Below are positions 1-6,398 of a DNA stretch of 11,402 bases, in pieces (position 1 is the stretch's first letter; each line of letters starts with the position of its first letter). The stretch is taken from assembly GCA_937886445.1 (NCBI GenBank), contig CALGBY010000002.1, positions 1 to 11,402 on the forward strand, in the 5' to 3' direction. A program made the translations under genes and the position numbers. The stretch comes from an uncultured Clostridia bacterium (GTDB taxonomy: Bacteria; Bacillota; Clostridia; Christensenellales; Aristaeellaceae). The notes below the pieces were generated by a model. The model did no database searches. It was given only the letters and a program-made list of their open reading frames with translations, and was not told the DNA's origin.

Positions 1-219
1 CCAGTAAACCTTCAATTTCTGCAAGCGAATCTGTTGAAAAATTCACTCGCCATCATACTGACTCATTTGTGCGGTATTGTCTAAGCTCAGATGAATTTGA
101 TCGCGCCGGGTCGGTTTACTGATCTGGCGCTGAATCATTTTCTGGAGGGAAGTTTGAAAAATGTGTTCGGCCATTTTTCTAACAGACATCTGTGTTCTTC
201 CGGAGGACGGGATATAATA

Positions 220-1407
220 ATGAAAAAGTTTATTTCGCTGTTCATAAAAGATATATCTGATTTCAAAAATCAAAAAACGCGGAAAAAGATGGGGCTGCTC
301 GGATCAGTTACAGGCCTCGCGGTCAATCTGTTTTTGGCCGCGGTAAAGATCCTGCTGGGTATGCTCACGGCTTCGGTCGCCATCACCGCAGATGGCTTTA
401 ACAACCTTTCGGACGCCGGCGGATCGCTGGTGGCATTTGTAACGGTAAAGATCGCTCAAAAGCCCTACGATAAGGATCATCCCTTCGGGCACGGAAGAGC
501 GGAATATATCGGCGCGCTGGCTGTTGGTCTGCTGATCTTTGTGTTTGCCTTTGAACTGATAAAATCCTCTGTGGAAAGCATTATTGATCCCGCGCTGCCT
601 TCTTTCAGTGTGCTGACAATCATCCTTCTTGTACTCGGCATCGCGCTCAAGCTGTTTTTGTGGCGCCTTTACGGGTTTATCGGCCGGAATTCGGATAACC
701 CCACCATGAACGCCGCTTCGCAGGACAGCAAGAATGATGTATTGGCCACATCCGCCGTGCTTGTGACGGCAGTTGTCTGCGCACTGCTCGGGGCGAAATG
801 GCCCTGGCTGAAATACATGGACGGCGTGATAGGCCTGCTGGTCGCTTTGCTTGTGCTGAAGGCTGGCTTTGAAGTGCTCAGGGATACTGTGGACAGGCTT
901 CTCGGCGGAAAAGCGGATAAGGAGCTCGGAAGAGCGATCATTGACAAACTGCTTTCATATCCTGAGATCCTGGGCATTCATGATTTTGTGCTGCATGATT
1001 ACGGCCCGGGAAGGTGTATGGCATCGGTGCATGCTGAGGTGGACGCGTCTTCGGATATCGTTGAGATCCACGAAGTGATCGACCGTGCCGAATACGAGAT
1101 CTGCGAGCATATGAATATCCCGATCTGCATCCATATGGATCCCATTGTAAGGAACGGGGAGAAAATGCAGGGGATAGAACGTCAGCTGACAGAATACCTT
1201 GCCGCTTTGGAGCCGCCGCTCAAAATGCATGATTTCAGAATGGTTCCGGGAGAAAACCAGATCAACCTGATCTTTGATGTGCTCATCAGTGATAAAGGGG
1301 TGGATAAACAGGCGGTAAACCGGAGCATTTGCGCTTATGCGGCTTCGATTGATGCCCGTTATCACTGCGTGATCCGGTTTGATATGGATTATTTCGGGAT
1401 GGACTGA
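220..1407 (+). CDS. Cation diffusion facilitator transporter, Mn-type
   Basis: A 395-residue membrane antiporter of the CDF family, expected to export a divalent metal in exchange for protons. About six membrane helices lie in residues 28-225. The helix-2 metal site reads A-D58-G-F-N-N62-L-S-D65, and the helix-5 site is D169-S-K-N-D173. This D-x3-D replaces the H-x3-D of zinc transporters and is the pattern established for Mn-type CDFs. The helix 2-3 loop carries HPFGHGRAEY (87-96). A cytoplasmic ferredoxin-like domain spans about 230-310, and a further 80 residues (about 315-395) look like a second such domain, making the protein longer than the usual ~300 residues. The ATG at 220 is chosen because the family homology begins just after it and GGAGG lies at 202-206, a rather long 13-nt spacing; an in-frame ATG at 91 would add an unrelated N-terminus. 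No clear promoter or riboswitch was recognised upstream. Family is certain, metal is inferred. Confidence 0.93.
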   Translation: MKKFISLFIKDISDFKNQKTRKKMGLLGSVTGLAVNLFLAAVKILLGMLTASVAITADGFNNLSDAGGSLVAFVTVKIAQKPYDKDHPFGHGRAEYIGALAVGLLIFVFAFELIKSSVESIIDPALPSFSVLTIILLVLGIALKLFLWRLYGFIGRNSDNPTMNAASQDSKNDVLATSAVLVTAVVCALLGAKWPWLKYMDGVIGLLVALLVLKAGFEVLRDTVDRLLGGKADKELGRAIIDKLLSYPEILGIHDFVLHDYGPGRCMASVHAEVDASSDIVEIHEVIDRAEYEICEHMNIPICIHMDPIVRNGEKMQGIERQLTEYLAALEPPLKMHDFRMVPGENQINLIFDVLISDKGVDKQAVNRSICAYAASIDARYHCVIRFDMDYFGMD

Positions 1408-1432
1408 AAGCAAAAAAACATATTGATAAATT

Positions 1433-1465
1433 ACTTTTTTTCTGTTTGACATACAGAAAAAAGGT
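1433..1465. repeat. Inverted repeat enclosing the -35 box
   Basis: A 13-nt arm (1433-1445, ACTTTTTTTCTGT) is complementary to 1453-1465 (ACAGAAAAAAGGT) with one G-T wobble. The 7-nt loop TTGACAT holds the -35 hexamer of the eetA-like operon. No U-run follows the repeat on the + strand, so a terminator for the transporter gene is unlikely. The arrangement suits a dimeric repressor that would cover the -35 region. Operator function is inference. Confidence 0.55.
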
Positions 1466-1473
1466 GATACAAT
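1446..1473 (+). promoter_or_regulatory. Sigma-A promoter of the eetA-like operon
   Basis: A perfect -35 TTGACA (1446-1451) is followed, after 16 nt, by -10 TACAAT (1468-1473). An extended -10 TG sits at 1465-1466, one base before the hexamer. Transcription would start near 1480, leaving a leader of about 95 nt before the ATG at 1574. No known riboswitch consensus was recognised in that leader. Confidence 0.8.
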
Positions 1474-1573
1474 GACGCTGGAAATGATGCGGAACGGCTC
1501 TGCCGCGGTGCTGTGAAACGGGAGAGGACGGATACATTGTTTCTATGGCAATAATTCAGATGCTGAGAGGGAC

Positions 1574-1957
1574 ATGAAATACGAAGAAAAATTGCGGTTC
1601 CGTCGCGCGGACGCCATCGCGATCGCCGCGGTGATGCTGTTTGCGGCAGCTTTGCTTGTGCTGACGGTATTTACACGCCCGAAGGGCACGATGCGAACGG
1701 CAAGGGTATACAGGGACGGTGCGCTTTTGTGTGAGCTTCCGCTTGACCGTGATACGGAGTACACCGTCAGGGGACGGTATAACAACCTGATTTGTGTTCA
1801 GAACGGTGCTGTGGCCATCACCGAAAGCGATTGTCCGGGAAAGGATTGCATGCACACCGGCTTTATCTCGGAGGGCGGACGGAGCATTGTCTGTCTCCCT
1901 AACCGGGTCGAGATCGTTCTTTCAGGCGAGAGCGATGTGGACGCTTTTACGCAATGA
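1574..1957 (+). CDS. NusG domain II-containing membrane protein (EetA-like)
   Basis: A 127-residue protein with a basic N-terminus, one membrane helix (about 13-33) and an extracytoplasmic NusG-domain-II-like fold. The family hallmark is visible: C87-P-G-K-D-C92-M-H94-T-G-F, then G-G-R-S-I-V-C107-L-P-N-R-V. The three cysteines and the histidine are conserved in this family and could bind a redox centre or metal; that role is not established. It starts at ATG 1574 with a GAGAGGGA ribosome site at 1565-1572. It is the first gene of the operon and its stop overlaps the ribosome site of the next gene. From memory, proteins of this family next to a Gx-family protein are called EetA and EetB in the flavin-based extracellular electron transfer loci of Listeria and lactobacilli. 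The nearby ApbE and FMN-binding genes support that reading. Family assignment is strong, exact function uncertain. Confidence 0.88.
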   Translation: MKYEEKLRFRRADAIAIAAVMLFAAALLVLTVFTRPKGTMRTARVYRDGALLCELPLDRDTEYTVRGRYNNLICVQNGAVAITESDCPGKDCMHTGFISEGGRSIVCLPNRVEIVLSGESDVDAFTQ

Positions 1958-1964
1958 GGCTGCC

Positions 1965-2477
1965 ATGAAGACAAAGAAGCTGACAACGGCGGCCATGCTG
2001 ACCGCGCTTGCGTTGATCCTTTCCTATATAGAAAGATTCATTCCCCTCGAAATGCTGTTGCCTCTCCCGGGCGTGAAGCTCGGACTGGCAAATACAGTAA
2101 CGCTGTTTGCCCTCTTTATGCTGGATGCCCCTGTAACACTGTGTATTCTGATCGTACGGTGCCTGATGGGCGCTCTGTTCAGCGGAAGCATCACCGGACT
2201 GGCATTCTCGCTTTCCGGCGGCCTGCTGTCGATGGGTGTAATGCTTTTGTCCATTCGCTCGCCGCATCTGTCGATATTCGGTGTGAGTGTGCTGGGGGCG
2301 GCAGCGCACAGCTGCGGACAGATACTGGCTGCCATATGGCTGATGGGGTCTGTTCAGGTGGCTGCTTATCTGCCTTATCTGATCGTTGTTTCCGTGTTTT
2401 GCGGCATAGCGACAGCGGGACTGACGGGCAGCGTGATAAGGATCTTACGCAAAACCCCTGCTTTTGTTCGGAGATGA
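1965..2477 (+). CDS. Gx transporter family membrane protein (EetB-like)
   Basis: A 170-residue, almost wholly hydrophobic protein of the Gx transporter family (Pfam Hpre_diP_synt_I, once annotated as heptaprenyl diphosphate synthase component I). The signature L-P-G-V-K-L-G-L-A-N follows the first helix at about residues 34-43, and about five membrane helices can be drawn. The older enzyme label is probably wrong; a membrane carrier or a membrane partner of the preceding protein is more likely. The ATG at 1965 is chosen because GAGG (1956-1959) lies 5 nt before it and the family homology starts there; an upstream in-frame start at 1794 lies inside the preceding gene. The gene begins 7 nt after its neighbour's stop, so translation is probably coupled. 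Pairing with a NusG-domain-II gene is the EetA/EetB arrangement. The transported substrate, if any, is unknown. Confidence 0.85.
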   Translation: MKTKKLTTAAMLTALALILSYIERFIPLEMLLPLPGVKLGLANTVTLFALFMLDAPVTLCILIVRCLMGALFSGSITGLAFSLSGGLLSMGVMLLSIRSPHLSIFGVSVLGAAAHSCGQILAAIWLMGSVQVAAYLPYLIVVSVFCGIATAGLTGSVIRILRKTPAFVRR

Positions 2478-2482
2478 GTTAT

Positions 2483-2833
2483 ATGGATGTTTTGAAAACT
2501 GTTCTTGAAAGTGTTACCGGGTTCTGTATTCCTGTTTTTGAGATGATCGCGACCGTTGTTGTCGCGATCACGGTCGTGACATCCTTTATCAATTACATAC
2601 GCTCACTTTGCGGAAAAGCATCCGCAAAGCTTGAACACAAGCTTGCAAAGGGTCTGTCTTTGTCTCTGGAATTCCTTATGGCTGCCGAAATTCTGAAAAC
2701 GGTCACCCTGCGCGAAACGGAGGAACTGGTCATTCTGGCAGCCGTCATTATTCTTCGTGTTTTGTTTTCATTTCTTGTTCAATTTGAAATGAAACAAACA
2801 AATAAAATAGATCATCAGGAGGGAAAATCATGA
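2483..2833 (+). CDS. DUF1622 family membrane protein
   Basis: A 116-residue protein with three hydrophobic helices (about 15-37, 58-78 and 87-106) separated by a basic loop. The segment K-G-L-S-L-S-L-E-F-L-M-A-A-E-I-L-K-T-V, followed by a last helix starting near R-E-T-E-E-L and ending L-R-V-L-F-S-F-L, is the pattern of DUF1622, a family with no known function. ATG 2483 has GGAG (2470-2473) at a good 9-nt spacing; ATG 2474 overlaps the previous stop but has no room for a ribosome site. The stop overlaps the next start as ATGA (2830-2833). Its position between EetB-like and PplA-like genes suggests a role in the flavin electron-transfer module. Two RNA hairpins lie in its coding sequence (2544-2570 and 2761-2798). 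Family call is moderately sure, function unknown. Confidence 0.78.
   Translation: MDVLKTVLESVTGFCIPVFEMIATVVVAITVVTSFINYIRSLCGKASAKLEHKLAKGLSLSLEFLMAAEILKTVTLRETEELVILAAVIILRVLFSFLVQFEMKQTNKIDHQEGKS
2761..2798 (+). other. Stem-loop at the end of the DUF1622 gene
   Basis: TTTGTTTTCATTTC (2761-2774) can pair with GAAATGAAACAAA (2786-2798), giving 13 base pairs with one bulged T and an 11-nt loop. It ends 18 nt before the ribosome binding site of the PplA-like gene. It has only a short A-rich tail and no U-run, so it is not a normal terminator. It could protect or process the mRNA 5' of a highly expressed gene; that is inference. Confidence 0.45.
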
Positions 2834-3819
2834 AAAAGTTATTCGCTGTTGTAACTGTCATCGCTCTGATGCTCTCCGTGTGCTGCTTCGCCTCTGCTGA
2901 AGACCAGATCAGGACCGGTCTTTATGTAAGTGTGAACATGACCGGAAGCAAGAACGCCACCGCCGAGAAGGACGGTACCGCTTCTTTGGAATACAGTATT
3001 TATGCTGTTGCTGTTGACGCGGATAATGTGATCGTGGATGCCGTTGTGGACATGATCCAGGTCAAGGTGGGTTTCACCGCCGCCGGAGTACTTACTGCCG
3101 ATACTGCCGCCGTCTTTGCTTCAAAGAACGAACTGAAGGATGCCTACGGCATGCGTAAGGCCAGCTCCATCGGCAGGGAATGGTTTGAGCAGATGGAAGG
3201 TCTGTGCGAATATGTGAAGGGCAAGAAGGTCGAGGATCTGAAGGGAATTGCTCTGACTGAAAACGGCAAGGCTGCCGATGCGGATCTGGCCGCTTCTGTT
3301 ACGCTGGCGATTTCCGGAGACATTGACGGAATTATCGCGGCTGCCGCGAATGCTGATTATCATGGCGCTGTAAAGGGCGATGCGCTGTTCCTCACCCAGT
3401 GCACAGGCATCAGCAAATCCAAGAGCGCTACCGAAAACAAGGACGGTCAGGTTCAGGGCTATACCTTCCTGGGCGTGATCACCCGGAACGGCGACACTGT
3501 GACCAGCTGCTACATCGATGCTCTGCAGCCTACTGTGAAGTTCAATGCCGCCGGTGCCATCACCGGTGATCTGACTGCCGCTGTACAGACTAAGAATCAG
3601 CTGGGAGATGGCTACGGCATGCGTGCCGCTTCCGGTATCGGCAAAGAGTGGAATGAACAGGCCGCCGCTTTCTGCGAGTATGTGAAGGGCAAGACCGTTG
3701 CCGAGATCGCCGGTATTGCCGTGAACGACGCCGGAAAGACCGATGATGCCGATATTGTCACCTTTGCTACCGTGTCGGTTGCCGAAATGATCGAACTGAT
3801 CACCAAGACAGCTGAATAA
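2830..3819 (+). CDS. Exported two-repeat PplA-like flavoprotein
   Basis: A 329-residue secreted protein. Residues 1-23 form a signal peptide with cleavage after A-S-A23; C18 and C19 do not make a proper lipobox. The mature protein is two tandem repeats (about 28-178 and 185-329). Each holds K-N-x-L-x-D-x-Y-G-M-R, then G-[KR]-E-W-x-E-Q and C-E-Y-V-K-G-K. This resembles my recollection of PplA, the FMN-bearing extracellular flavoprotein of Listeria and Enterococcus. The second repeat ends with D308-I-V-T-F-A-T314-V-S, which fits the ApbE target pattern D-x-x-[ST]-x-A-T-x-[ST]; the first has the weaker D152-L-A-A-S-V-T158-L-A. A strong AGGAGGG site (2817-2823) precedes ATG 2830. Codon choice appears more selective than in its neighbours and similar to thrS, suggesting high expression. 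It is the last gene before a strong terminator. Flavinylation is predicted, not shown. Confidence 0.75.
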   Translation: MKKLFAVVTVIALMLSVCCFASAEDQIRTGLYVSVNMTGSKNATAEKDGTASLEYSIYAVAVDADNVIVDAVVDMIQVKVGFTAAGVLTADTAAVFASKNELKDAYGMRKASSIGREWFEQMEGLCEYVKGKKVEDLKGIALTENGKAADADLAASVTLAISGDIDGIIAAAANADYHGAVKGDALFLTQCTGISKSKSATENKDGQVQGYTFLGVITRNGDTVTSCYIDALQPTVKFNAAGAITGDLTAAVQTKNQLGDGYGMRAASGIGKEWNEQAAAFCEYVKGKTVAEIAGIAVNDAGKTDDADIVTFATVSVAEMIELITKTAE

Positions 3820-3839
3820 GCTATATAGCCGTCAGGCTG

Positions 3840-3880
3840 CCGCCGGGGCGTATCAGCTCCGGCGGTCTTTCATTTTGAAT
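3840..3880 (+). terminator. Intrinsic terminator of the eetA-like operon
   Basis: CCGCCGGGGC (3840-3849) pairs with GCTCCGGCGG (3856-3865) over 10 base pairs with one G-U and a 6-nt loop. TCTTTCATTTT follows. It lies 21 nt after the PplA-like stop and separates this operon from the ApbE unit. Confidence 0.85.
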
Positions 3881-3893
3881 TATCATGTATCTC

Positions 3894-3922
3894 TTGATTT
3901 TCGACCGATGTGATATTATAAT
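3894..3922 (+). promoter_or_regulatory. Sigma-A promoter of the apbE unit
   Basis: TTGATT (3894-3899), an exact 17-nt spacer and a perfect TATAAT (3917-3922). The start of transcription would be near 3929, about 40 nt before the ApbE ATG. It lies just after the upstream terminator, so the flavin transferase is transcribed independently of the first operon. Confidence 0.8.
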
Positions 3923-3969
3923 ATATGCGAATTGATGTGATCATCCGATAAAGAAACGGGGAGAGTTCC

Positions 3970-5037
3970 ATGCGAAAAGATCGGGTAATGATTGCAGCTT
4001 TGATGCTCAGCTTCGTTCTGCTGCTCGGCGGGTGTGTGCCCGGTCAGGATAACGAAAACGCCGGTATGCCGGAGCCGGATCGTTCCCTTTCCGCTTACTC
4101 TGCCAGCTTTCTTGAGCTTTTTGACACGGTGACCTATCTCAAGGGCTACGCGATGGACGAGGAAGCATTCAAACTGAAGGCACAGGAGTTTTATGACCGG
4201 CTGTATAACTATCACAGGCTGTACGATATTTACAATGATTACGAGGGGATCAAAAACATAAAGTACCTGAATGATCATGCCGGTGAGACTGTGACAGTTG
4301 ACCCGGAACTGATGGACCTGCTTGTGTTTTCAAAGGATATTGCCGGGAAAACCGGCGGAAGGGTCGATATTACGCTGGGGGCCGTGCTCAGTCTGTGGCA
4401 CGAAGCAAGAGAATACAGCATAAACAACCCCGAAGAAGCCTATATCCCCGGGATCGGGGAGCTTGAGGAAGCAAAAAAGCACACCGGTTTTGACAAACTG
4501 AAGCTGGATACCGAAAAGAACACTGTGCTGTATCTTGATCCGCTGCTCCGGCTTGATGTGGGGGCGGTCGCAAAAGGCTACGCGGTACAGCAGGTGTGCG
4601 GCATGACGGAACCCGGAATGCTGGTTTCGGTGGGCGGAAATGTGGCTGCTACCGGTCCGAAGGCCGATACAGGCAGCAGCTGGACAGTGGGCGTGCAGGA
4701 TCCGTTTGGGACAACGAATACCTATATGAATAAGGTTGCGCTTTCGCGAGGTGCTATCGTTTCCAGCGGAGATTATCAGAGGAGATTTACCTGTAACGGA
4801 AAAACCTGGCATCATATCATTGATCCCGATACGCTTTATCCGGCTGAGCTGTGGCATGGTGTGACTGTGATATGCTCTGACAGCGGGATCGCGGACGCGC
4901 TTTCCACCGCGCTGTTCCTTTCTGATCTGGAAACGGGAAATCAATTGCTGAAGGATTATGACGCGGAAGCGGTATGGACCGCGATGGACGGCAGCATATA
5001 CTACTCTGACGGATATGAAAAACTGATAGTGAAATGA
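3970..5037 (+). CDS. apbE: FAD:protein FMN transferase, lipoprotein (ApbE/FmnB)
   Basis: A 355-residue ApbE-family enzyme that moves FMN from FAD onto Thr/Ser of target proteins, using Mg. The N-terminus is a lipoprotein signal with lipobox L-G-G-C22, so it acts outside the membrane. Family motifs appear in order: F-D-T-V-T (51-55), R-V-D-I-T-L-G-A-V (131-139), L-D-V-G-A-V-A-K-G-Y-A (195-205), V-S-V-G-G-N (219-224), S-S-G-D-Y-Q-R-R-F (265-273), H-H-I-I-D-P-D-T-L-Y-P (281-291) and G-I-A-D309-A-L-S-T313 with the Mg-site residues. The usual glycine in DP-x-TG-x-P is leucine here (L289). GGGGAGAG (3958-3965) is the ribosome site. The next gene encodes a protein with three ApbE target motifs and the preceding operon encodes another likely target, so the substrates are probably local. 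Function is secure; the substrates are inferred. Confidence 0.95.
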   Translation: MRKDRVMIAALMLSFVLLLGGCVPGQDNENAGMPEPDRSLSAYSASFLELFDTVTYLKGYAMDEEAFKLKAQEFYDRLYNYHRLYDIYNDYEGIKNIKYLNDHAGETVTVDPELMDLLVFSKDIAGKTGGRVDITLGAVLSLWHEAREYSINNPEEAYIPGIGELEEAKKHTGFDKLKLDTEKNTVLYLDPLLRLDVGAVAKGYAVQQVCGMTEPGMLVSVGGNVAATGPKADTGSSWTVGVQDPFGTTNTYMNKVALSRGAIVSSGDYQRRFTCNGKTWHHIIDPDTLYPAELWHGVTVICSDSGIADALSTALFLSDLETGNQLLKDYDAEAVWTAMDGSIYYSDGYEKLIVK

Positions 5038-5082
5038 TACCGGTATACATCGGTATAACAAAACGGAAGGACGGTAAGGCCA

Positions 5083-6366
5083 ATGAATAAGCAGAGTTCC
5101 GGTACCGTGGAAAAGAATACGGTAAATGAAAAGAATCAGCGGCAGGATAAGCAGAAAAGCAAAAAATCGATTCCTGTATGGATCGTGCTCACTGCCATCT
5201 GCGTGATCGCCGCAGCCTGTCTGGCCGTAACCAACGGCATCACAAAGGATACGATCGCGGAAAACGACATCAAAACAAAGGAAGCGACACGCCGCCAGCT
5301 GATCCCCGACGCGGAGAGCTTTGATCTGAACGATGAAAGCGGCGTCTATACCGGGAAGGACAGCGACGGAAAGCCTGTCGGCTATGTCACTACTGTTAAG
5401 GAGCAGGGCTTTGGCGGCGAGATCGAAGTGACTGTGGCCGTAAACAGTGAAGGGATCATTCAGGGGATCTCTGTAGGCGGCAGCAATTTCTCCGAAACGG
5501 CAGGTCTGGGCGCGAAATCCAAGGAACCTGCTTTTCAGGATCAGTTCCGAAGTCAGATTGCTCCTGTAGCACTGAAAAAGAACGGCGGCGAGATCGATGC
5601 CATTACCAGCGCGACCATTACATCCAGCGCGGTCGTGCGTGCTGTCAATACCGGCGTGGATACAATGAGTGCTGAAGGCGGTTTTGAGATCGCAAAACAG
5701 GAAGCGGATGTGATCAGGCTGGACGAGGACAGCTATGCGACCACCGTAGAGGGCTTTGGCGGTCCCGTTTATGTGGTGATCGACCTGGATGATCAATATG
5801 TGATCACCGCGATCGAGATCGGTGATGATTCCTTTAGTGAGACGGCCGGACTGGGAGCGAAAGTAAAGGAAGATGCTTTCCGGAATCAGTATATCGGAAA
5901 AACCGGACAGCTTACCGTGGGAACGGATCTGGATGCCGTCAGCGGCGCCACGATTTCCTCCAATGCCGTTACTGAGGCTGTGAACAATATCCTTTTGTAT
6001 GTTATTGATCCGGAGGCTTATGAAGCGGAAAACGCGCCCGTGATCGAAACCTTTGAGCGGGACGAACTGGGCACGAAGGTGAGCGCCGTCGAGCGCGGTA
6101 TGTGCGGCCCTGTGGCCGTGTTCATGACGGTATCCGATGACGGAAAGATCGTAAAGATCTCTGTTGGCGATAATGATTTCTGTGAGACGGAATATCTGGG
6201 AGATCTGGCTCAGTATCCCGCGTTCTACAACCAGTTTCTGGGCATGAGCCTTCCTGTGAGTATGGAGGATGTGGACTGCATTTCTGGCGCCACGATCACT
6301 ACACAGGCAGTCGTAGACGCCATCAACAGCGGATATGAGCGGGTAAAACCGTATCTGGGTGAATAA
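5083..6366 (+). CDS. Membrane-anchored RnfG-like protein with three FMN-binding domains
   Basis: A 427-residue protein: a lysine-rich cytoplasmic start, one membrane helix (about 31-50), then an RnfG-like juxtamembrane segment (N-G-I-T-K-D-T-I-A-E, later Q-L-I-P-D-A) and three extracytoplasmic FMN-binding domains. Each domain has three motifs. Domain 1: G-F-G-G (109-112), F-S-E-T-A-G-L-G (136-143), D172-A-I-T-S-A-T178. Domain 2: 224-227, 251-258, D284-A-V-S-G-A-T290. Domain 3: G-M-C-G (339-342), F-C-E-T-E-Y-L-G (366-373), D398-C-I-S-G-A-T404. T178, T290 and T404 are the expected ApbE-modified threonines, spaced 112 and 114 residues apart. RnfG and NqrC carry one such domain. It starts at ATG 5083, 45 nt after apbE with GGAAGG at 5065-5070 and AAGG at 5076-5079, so the two are co-transcribed. 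No other rnf subunit is in the window. A role as a membrane-to-exterior electron relay is inferred. Confidence 0.9.
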   Translation: MNKQSSGTVEKNTVNEKNQRQDKQKSKKSIPVWIVLTAICVIAAACLAVTNGITKDTIAENDIKTKEATRRQLIPDAESFDLNDESGVYTGKDSDGKPVGYVTTVKEQGFGGEIEVTVAVNSEGIIQGISVGGSNFSETAGLGAKSKEPAFQDQFRSQIAPVALKKNGGEIDAITSATITSSAVVRAVNTGVDTMSAEGGFEIAKQEADVIRLDEDSYATTVEGFGGPVYVVIDLDDQYVITAIEIGDDSFSETAGLGAKVKEDAFRNQYIGKTGQLTVGTDLDAVSGATISSNAVTEAVNNILLYVIDPEAYEAENAPVIETFERDELGTKVSAVERGMCGPVAVFMTVSDDGKIVKISVGDNDFCETEYLGDLAQYPAFYNQFLGMSLPVSMEDVDCISGATITTQAVVDAINSGYERVKPYLGE

Positions 6367-6398
6367 AGCAATAACAGGTAGGCCGCGGAAGCGGCTGA

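Noticed and set aside
43..273. Minus-strand open frame of 76 codons at the left end
   Set aside because: Overlaps the start of the transporter gene, has no recognised domain, and may at best be a decayed fragment. Not enough support to annotate. The rest of 1-219 shows no convincing promoter or riboswitch.
1472..1516. Possible 14-codon leader peptide before the EetA-like gene
   Set aside because: Its ATG overlaps the -10 box, so it would not be in the transcript; the next in-frame ATG has no ribosome binding site.
1474..1573. Possible riboswitch (FMN or TPP) in the EetA-like leader
   Set aside because: An FMN aptamer would make sense for this locus, but none of its conserved segments are visible; a TGCTGAGAGGGA stretch near 1561 only superficially recalls TPP.
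5035..5060. Short palindrome ATACCGGTAT at the apbE stop and a repeated CGGTATA at 10-nt spacing
   Set aside because: Could look like an operator, but there is no promoter there and the two genes read as one transcript.
4330..5796. 488-codon minus-strand open frame across apbE and the FMN-domain gene
   Set aside because: It spans two well-supported + strand genes and their spacer; no family features are visible in its translation.
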